Assembly (NCBI GenBank): GCA_946482165.1
Contig: CAMLQS010000161.1
Coordinates: forward strand, 1 to 10,945
Direction: 5' to 3'
DNA: 10,945 nt
Origin: an uncultured Verrucomicrobiota bacterium
GTDB taxonomy: Bacteria > Verrucomicrobiota > Verrucomicrobiae > Opitutales > Opitutaceae
This document shows positions 6,497 through 10,945 of the stretch, piece by piece. The position numbers and the translations under genes are program-made. Position 1 is the first letter of the stretch, and every line of letters starts with the position of its first letter. The notes under the pieces were generated by a model. The model worked only from the letters and a program-made list of their open reading frames with translations, had not been told where the DNA came from and searched no databases.

Positions 6497-7033
6497 TCAG
6501 CGAAGCGGGGCGGTGGCGAGGGCGATGACGGCTGGGGAGAAGCCGTCGAGTTCAAGAATGCTCCCCGCGGCGGCGGCGAGATCAGGTCGAGGCCCGAACG
6601 GGAGGGCCGCGATCAGGCGCGGCGTGAGCGAGCCGAGCGCCGGCCGAAGGTCGGAGGCGAGGTCGCGTGGAGGAGTGGAGGGGCGGGAGGCTGGGTTTTC
6701 CCAATCCTGGAGGAGCTCGGTTTGAACGGCGCGGGACGCCTCGAGTTGGGCCTTGATGAACGCCTCGGCGCGGTGCGGATCGAGGCCGCGGGCACGGGCT
6801 TGCTCGACGAAGACGGCCTTGAGCGCGTCTTCGCGGGCGGGGTCGAGAACGGGGGCGCCGCTGTGGAACTTCGTCCATGCGACCTCGCGCGCGAGCGCCA
6901 GGCGTTCGGCGATGAGGTTGGGCACGGGATGGCCGAAGGCGTTGGCCGGGATGCCGGGCTCGGTGCAGCAGCCGGCGAGGCCGAAGAAGCCGAGAGCGAG
7001 GAGAACGCTGAGAAAAAAGCGGCGCGTGCGCAT
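6497..7033 (-). CDS. aroQ: Exported gamma-class chorismate mutase
   Basis: This encodes 178 residues from ATG 7033 to TGA 6497. The enzyme converts chorismate to prephenate, the branch step toward phenylalanine and tyrosine. Residues 1-21 are a signal peptide (MRTRR then a hydrophobic core), ending in LAG-C22-C23, which matches a lipobox; the protein may therefore be a lipoprotein rather than freely periplasmic. The all-helical AroQ-gamma pattern is clear: LIAERLALAREVAWTKF, DPAREDAL, ARGLDPHRAEAFIKAQLEAS, and LLQDWENPASRP, which matches the secreted mycobacterial enzyme in that region. By that comparison the likely active-site residues are R44, K55, R67, S100, Q104 and R139; S100 and Q104 stand where the mycobacterial enzyme has Thr and Glu. 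The gene sits between GH31 (43-base gap) and creB (34-base gap). Its start codon lies in a perfect 9-bp hairpin. The role of an exported chorismate mutase outside pathogens is unclear. Confidence 0.9.
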   Translation of the reverse strand: MRTRRFFLSVLLALGFFGLAGCCTEPGIPANAFGHPVPNLIAERLALAREVAWTKFHSGAPVLDPAREDALKAVFVEQARARGLDPHRAEAFIKAQLEASRAVQTELLQDWENPASRPSTPPRDLASDLRPALGSLTPRLIAALPFGPRPDLAAAAGSILELDGFSPAVIALATAPLR

Positions 7034-7050
7034 CGTGACGGACGATGCGC
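7028..7050 (-). promoter_or_regulatory. Perfect 9-bp hairpin over the aroQ start codon
   Basis: GCGCATCGT (7028-7036) and ACGATGCGC (7042-7050) are exact inverted repeats with a five-base loop. The start codon (7031-7033) lies inside the 3' arm of the RNA hairpin, and no Shine-Dalgarno sequence is visible. Such a fold would hide the start and could limit translation. No T-run follows, so it is not a terminator. Confidence 0.5.
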
Positions 7051-7076
7051 GTCGCGCGGCGGGGATGAAGCTGTTT

Positions 7077-9500
7077 TTAGCGGTCGGTCGTCGGCGCGGT
7101 TTGCACGGTCCACTGGACGCGAGCGGCGAGCGGGTTGTCGGAGAGGCGGAATTGGCCGTCGGCAGCGCGGGTAAGGGCGAGCGCGGTGGGGTGTTGGTCG
7201 CCGGGGAGATAGACGAGGGCGGTGGCCGTTTTGGCGGCGGGCGTGGCGAAGACCTTGAGTTCGAGTCTCGTCCAATCGATGTCCTTCGTGGACTGGGCGA
7301 GCGCGGCGTGGGGGAGTGCGGCGCCGTCGCGCACAAGAACGATGGCGGGGACGGGGCCGGCGGCGATGCGGTGCCAGCCGGGGGCGTAGACACGGCCGGT
7401 CTGGTAATCGATCCACGAGGCGGCGCCGGGGAGATAGACATCGCGCTCGGTGGCGCCGGCCTCGAAGAGCGGCGCGACGTAGAGGTCGGCGCCGAAGAGA
7501 TAGGCGTCGTCCACGAGCCACGCGCCGGGGTCGTCGGGGAACTCGATAAAGGCGGCGCGAAGCATGGGCAGGCCGCGCTCGGAGCAGTCCTTGGCCTGCG
7601 CGTAGAGGTAGGGCATCAGGCGGTAGCGCAGCTCGGTGGAGCGACGGAAGTCGTCGACGAAGGCGTCCTCGAAATGCCAGGGCTCCTTGGGCGGCTCGCC
7701 GTGGACGCGGGCGTGCGAGGTGAGCATGCCGAAGGGGAGCCACTTGCGGTAGACCTCGAGGTCGGTCTTGGCGAAGAAGCCGCCGATGTCGTGGCTCCAG
7801 AAGGAGAAGCCGCTGACGCCGAGGGAGAGGCCGCCGCGCAGCGAGCCGGCCATGGCGCCGAAGGTTTTGTTTGAGTCGCCGCCCCAGTGAATGGGGTAGC
7901 GCTGGGCGCCGGCCCAGCCGGCCCGGGCCCAGATGATGGAGTCGCCGGTGACCTGCCGGGTGACGTCGAAGGCGGCCTTTTGGTAGCGGAGCGGGTAGAG
8001 ATTGTGTTCGAAGAAACCGGTGGTGCCGGAGGCGTAGAGACCGTGGTAGGGCGCGGCCTCGGCGAAGTCGGTCTTGATGGCGCCGACGCCGAGTTTGAGC
8101 AGGCCGGCGAGTTTTTCCTGATACCAGGCGACTGCCTCGGGGTTGGAGAAATCGAGGATGGCGTCGGCGGTGGGCAGACCTCCCTGGGCGTCGCGGATGG
8201 CGAGGCCGCGGGAGACGATCTCGGGGAACAGCGGGTTCTTCGGGATGAAGTAGGGTAGTTGCCAGAGCGATACTCGGAAGCCTTGGTCGCGAAGATCGGA
8301 GATCATCTTCGCGGGGTCCTGGAAGCGTTCCGGCGAAAAGCGGTAGTCGCATTCCCAGTCGTTCTGGAACCAGCCGGTGTCGAGGTGGATGACGTCGGAG
8401 GGGATGCGGAGCTCGCGGAGCTTGGCGGCGACCTCGCGGGTCTCCTGCTCGGACTTGTAGGTGATGCGGCTCATCCAGAGGCCGAAGCTCCAAAGAGGCG
8501 GCATGGGAGCGCGGCCGGTGAGGGCGGTATAGGAGCCGATGATTTCTTTCGGCCCGCCGAGGAAGACGAAGAGGTCGAGGGAGTCCTCGCCTGCGGTCAG
8601 GACGGTGCGCGAGGAGTTGGTCGCGCCGAAGTCCATCGTGACCGGCGACGAGGTGTGGAGGAACATGCCGTAACCGCGGCTGCTGAGGAAAAACGGCACG
8701 GGCTTATACGACGCGGGGCCTTCCGTGCCGAGGGCGTCGGTGGTGGAGAGGACGAGGCGCTGGCTGCGTTTGTCGAAGGCGGTGAAGGACTCGCCGCCGC
8801 CGAAGATGTGCTCGCCGGGCGCGAGCGAGAAGGCGGCGGAGAAGCTGCGCGAGGAGTCGGCCGCGCGGCGGACGAAGCCGAAGCCGGGGACGTTGCGGTT
8901 GAGCGCGGTGGCGGTGAGCAGGCGGCCGGCGGGATCGCGGAGCTCCACGCGCCAGGGTTTTTCGCCGATGAAGACGGAGCCGCGGGCGCTGGCGTAGCGC
9001 CAGCCGCCGTCGACGCGTTCGCCGCGCCACGCGCCGGCGTCGCGAGGTTCGCCGACGAGCATGAGCGAGGGCGAGGCCTTGGCCGGGGCGTGCTCGGTGC
9101 TGCGCAGGCGGAGGCGCAGCGTGGAGGCGTCGACGAAGCCGAGTTCGAAAGGAAGCTCGGGATTGGCGGGGTAGACGGTTTTCGGCCACTCGTCGGGGCC
9201 GACGCTTTCGTAGGTGGCGGTGCGGTGGTTGAAGGTCAGGCCGCCGCCGAGGCGATGGCGTTTCCAGCCGAGCGAGCCCTTGCCGGTGGCGAGGTCGAAG
9301 GAGGCGAGGTCGGCGGGAAGGAAGTAGAGGTTCGCCGGATCGCTGAAATCGGCTGCGGGGTCTACAGGAGCGTTGAGCAAGGACGGAAGGGCCATGGCGG
9401 CGGACGCGAGAGCGAGGGCGGCAAGCAGCGCGCCGACGGCACGGAGCCCTTGGCGGGCGGAGCCGGACGTGGGCGCCGAGGGGACGAGCGGGATGGGCAT
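7077..9500 (-). CDS. Exported GH31 alpha-glycosidase, YicI/alpha-xylosidase type
   Basis: This encodes 807 residues from ATG 9500 to TAA 7077. An N-terminal signal peptide (about 1-43, core AVGALLAALALASAAMALP) sends it to the periplasm or beyond. An N-terminal beta-sandwich with PGEHIFGGGESFTAFDKR (about 228-245) leads into the catalytic barrel with PPLWSFGLWMSRITY (334-348). The nucleophile is D478 in GAIKTDFAE, and the acid/base D542 in RYPIHWGGDS. The SLRGGLSLGVSGFSFWSHDIGGF block (553-575) is the most YicI-like part. The spacing of the two acids (64 residues) is close to that of YicI (66). YicI-type enzymes release alpha-linked xylose, for example from xyloglucan oligosaccharides; alpha-glucosidase activity cannot be excluded. 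It follows a second GH31 gene at 60 bases and precedes aroQ by 43 bases, so a sugar-utilisation operon is likely. A perfect hairpin abuts its start codon. Confidence 0.93.
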   Translation of the reverse strand: MPIPLVPSAPTSGSARQGLRAVGALLAALALASAAMALPSLLNAPVDPAADFSDPANLYFLPADLASFDLATGKGSLGWKRHRLGGGLTFNHRTATYESVGPDEWPKTVYPANPELPFELGFVDASTLRLRLRSTEHAPAKASPSLMLVGEPRDAGAWRGERVDGGWRYASARGSVFIGEKPWRVELRDPAGRLLTATALNRNVPGFGFVRRAADSSRSFSAAFSLAPGEHIFGGGESFTAFDKRSQRLVLSTTDALGTEGPASYKPVPFFLSSRGYGMFLHTSSPVTMDFGATNSSRTVLTAGEDSLDLFVFLGGPKEIIGSYTALTGRAPMPPLWSFGLWMSRITYKSEQETREVAAKLRELRIPSDVIHLDTGWFQNDWECDYRFSPERFQDPAKMISDLRDQGFRVSLWQLPYFIPKNPLFPEIVSRGLAIRDAQGGLPTADAILDFSNPEAVAWYQEKLAGLLKLGVGAIKTDFAEAAPYHGLYASGTTGFFEHNLYPLRYQKAAFDVTRQVTGDSIIWARAGWAGAQRYPIHWGGDSNKTFGAMAGSLRGGLSLGVSGFSFWSHDIGGFFAKTDLEVYRKWLPFGMLTSHARVHGEPPKEPWHFEDAFVDDFRRSTELRYRLMPYLYAQAKDCSERGLPMLRAAFIEFPDDPGAWLVDDAYLFGADLYVAPLFEAGATERDVYLPGAASWIDYQTGRVYAPGWHRIAAGPVPAIVLVRDGAALPHAALAQSTKDIDWTRLELKVFATPAAKTATALVYLPGDQHPTALALTRAADGQFRLSDNPLAARVQWTVQTAPTTDR

Positions 9501-9501
9501 A

Positions 9502-9528
9502 GTCGAGCGGGCAGGGTCCCCGCTCGAC
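9502..9528 (-). promoter_or_regulatory. Perfect 10-bp hairpin directly before the GH31 start
   Basis: GTCGAGCGGG (9502-9511) and CCCGCTCGAC (9519-9528) are exact inverted repeats around a seven-base loop. One base separates it from the ATG at 9500, so the region where a ribosome site should be lies within the stem. No T-run follows. It could be a translational control hairpin, an operator, or an intercistronic stabiliser between the two GH31 genes. Confidence 0.5.
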
Positions 9529-9560
9529 GCGGGGCAGGCGATGGCGGCTTTTTCGGTCCG

Positions 9561-10945
9561 TTAGAATTTCACCGTGAGCGGCTTGCCGGTGTAGCGGACG
9601 GACTGGCCGAGGTCGACCTTCGGTTCGGCTATGCCGGCGGTGGCGGAATCGGTGGCGAGCACGACGCGGAGCTGGCGCTCGGCGACCATGCCGGGGAAGG
9701 AGCCCTGGCGTTTGCCGACGGAGAGCGTGCGAGTTTGGTCGTTCCAACGGAGCTCGACGGTGGCGCGCTGGCCCTTCTCGTAGGCGTAGGTCTCGTTGTC
9801 GTCCTCGTAGATCGTGAAGGCGGCGTCGGCGCCGGGGTAGACGCGGATCTCGTAGGGAGCGCCGGGCTTTTCGGCGACGTGGTTCATGACCGGGCTCATC
9901 GGCACGATGGAACCGGCGCGCACGAAGAGCGGGAATCGGTCGAGCGGGCAGGCGGTGGCGGCGAACTGGCCGCCGGAGTGGCGGGCGTTGGTCCAGAAGT
10001 CATACCAGTCGGCGCCGGCGGGGAGGTAGGTTTCCGCGGTTTTTCCGTTTTCGGCGGTGGTTTTGGCGGGGGCGGCGGTGCGGGTCGAGGGCGTGCGCCA
10101 GCCGAGGCGGAGGCCGCGGCCTCCATCGCCTTGGAAGTAGTCGATCTTGAGCGCGACCTTCTGGCCTTTTTTGAAACCCAGTTTCTTGCCGACGAAGCGC
10201 ATGCCGTGGATGCTCCAGTCGTCGACGATGAGCTGGTCGTCGAGCCAGACGCGGATGCCGTCGTCGCCCTCGCCGCCGATTTCGTATTCGCCGTCCTCGG
10301 GCATGGTGAGGAAGCCGGTCAGGCGGGCGGAGAAGTTGTTGCAGTTGGCGAGTCCCGGGGGCGGCTCGGTGAGAGGCGGGCCGGGCCAGGCGTGGTCGAC
10401 CTTGGGGTCGACCGACGAGCCCGCGGTTTTCTCGAAGCCGCGGCCTTCGAAATACTGCACGGAGACGCCGGGGCGGCCGTCGGCGGTGGTGAAGGCCTCG
10501 GCGGGGATGGTGTCCGGGGGAGGGGGCGGCACGCGGTGCATCGCGCGGGTGACGGGGTGGACGAGGAAGGAGCGGCCGAAGAGGAACTGGTCGTCGATCT
10601 TGCGCGCCTTCGCGTCGTCGGGGAAATCCATCGGAAGGCCGCGCATCATGGTGTAGCCGCGGTCGGTGCTCTGCCAGGCGAGGCCGTAGATGTAGGGAAT
10701 AAGTCGATACCGGAGGCCGGCGGCGGAGCGGAGCGAGGCGTAGAACTCGGGGTCCGTCTCGCGGAAGAGGTAGGGCTCGCGCTCGATGTCGGCGCCGTGG
10801 ATGCGGTAGATCGGGTTGAAGACGCCGAACTGGTTCCAGCGGGCGAAGAGCTCGCGGTATTCGACGTTGCTCTTCGCGCCGTTGCGGTAGTGGCCGGGGA
10901 TGAAGAAGCCGCCGGTGTCCTGGGTCCAGTAGGGCTGGCCGGCCA
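9561..10945 (-). CDS. GH31 alpha-glycosidase with PA14 insert (5' end outside window)
   Basis: The frame is open from base 10945 down to TAA 9561, giving 460 visible residues; the N-terminal half is missing. The visible part starts at AGQPYWTQDTGGFFIPGHYR, the conserved GH31 segment after the acid/base residue, so both catalytic acids lie outside the window. It continues with ELFARWNQFGVFNPIYRIHG and LRYRLIPYIYGLAW, then DRGYTMMRGLPMDFPDD, and then FLFGRSFLVHPV. About 120 residues encoded near 10465-10097 form a PA14 domain (VQYFEGRGFEKT, GFLTMPEDGEYEIGGEGDDG, IRVWLDDQLIVDDW, GLRLGWR), often carbohydrate-binding. The GH31 C-terminal beta-domain resumes with ETYLPAGADWYDFWTN, and a DUF5110-like end follows (YEIRVYPGADAAFTIYEDDN). 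An internal ATG at 10649 is not the real start. It is probably exported like its neighbour. PA14-bearing GH31 enzymes include xyloglucan alpha-xylosidases, but the specificity here is unproven. Confidence 0.93.
   Translation of the reverse strand, partial: AGQPYWTQDTGGFFIPGHYRNGAKSNVEYRELFARWNQFGVFNPIYRIHGADIEREPYLFRETDPEFYASLRSAAGLRYRLIPYIYGLAWQSTDRGYTMMRGLPMDFPDDAKARKIDDQFLFGRSFLVHPVTRAMHRVPPPPPDTIPAEAFTTADGRPGVSVQYFEGRGFEKTAGSSVDPKVDHAWPGPPLTEPPPGLANCNNFSARLTGFLTMPEDGEYEIGGEGDDGIRVWLDDQLIVDDWSIHGMRFVGKKLGFKKGQKVALKIDYFQGDGGRGLRLGWRTPSTRTAAPAKTTAENGKTAETYLPAGADWYDFWTNARHSGGQFAATACPLDRFPLFVRAGSIVPMSPVMNHVAEKPGAPYEIRVYPGADAAFTIYEDDNETYAYEKGQRATVELRWNDQTRTLSVGKRQGSFPGMVAERQLRVVLATDSATAGIAEPKVDLGQSVRYTGKPLTVKF

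Noticed and set aside
6613..8493. A 626-residue minus-strand open frame
   Set aside because: Arg/Pro/His-rich shadow of the GH31 and chorismate mutase genes; those carry the catalytic motifs in other frames.
1..10945. CRISPR array, tRNA, rRNA, insertion sequence
   Set aside because: No regularly spaced long repeats, cloverleaf, ribosomal RNA stretches or transposase motifs were seen on either strand.

Overview
The window is very GC-rich DNA (most coding stretches look like 70% GC or more) in which every gene I can support lies on the minus strand, so the natural reading runs from base 10945 down to base 1. The gene content is two exported family-31 glycoside hydrolases, a secreted gamma-class chorismate mutase, a CreB/CreC-type two-component pair, a secreted protein I do not recognise, a small membrane-anchored HEAT-like protein, and a multi-span membrane protein with a VIT domain. 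Together with weak Shine-Dalgarno sequences, this fits a Gram-negative polysaccharide degrader. My best guess is an Opitutaceae-like member of the Verrucomicrobiota, but that is inference from gene style, not proof.

Layout in transcription order: (1) 10945-9561, 3' part of a GH31 alpha-glycosidase carrying a PA14 domain; (2) 9500-7077, a complete exported GH31 of the YicI/alpha-xylosidase type; (3) 7033-6497, AroQ-gamma chorismate mutase with a signal peptide/lipobox; (4) 6462-5725, creB-like response regulator; (5) 5626-4157, creC-like sensor kinase with a GTG start; (6) 4067-2940, a secreted 375-residue protein of unknown function with visibly lower GC, followed by a textbook intrinsic terminator at 2867-2900. 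The gaps between these genes are 60, 43, 34, 98 and 89 bases, so read-through from the hydrolases into the regulators is possible, though not shown.

Beyond the terminator come (7) 2853-2260, a 197-residue protein with one membrane anchor, a Pro-rich stalk and HEAT-like helices; (8) a 356-base intergenic region (1904-2259) packed with structure: a roughly 197-bp imperfect palindrome, a 29-bp perfect palindrome, a small GC hairpin with a G9 run, and four TTCA(T/C) direct repeats spaced exactly 11 bp; and (9) 1903-1, the 5' part of a polytopic VIT-domain protein.

The most striking observation is the repeat array. Enterobacterial CreB and its Aeromonas relative BlrA act at a tag of the form TTCAC-N6-TTCAC. 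Four TTCA(T/C) units, each separated by exactly six bases and in the coding orientation, sit just upstream of the VIT-domain gene, about 3.8 kb from the creB-like gene. The simplest reading is that this locus is a CreBC signalling module whose output is a large envelope VIT protein, occupying the role creD has in enterobacteria. The chorismate mutase and the GH31 enzymes are close neighbours, but a functional link to them is speculative.
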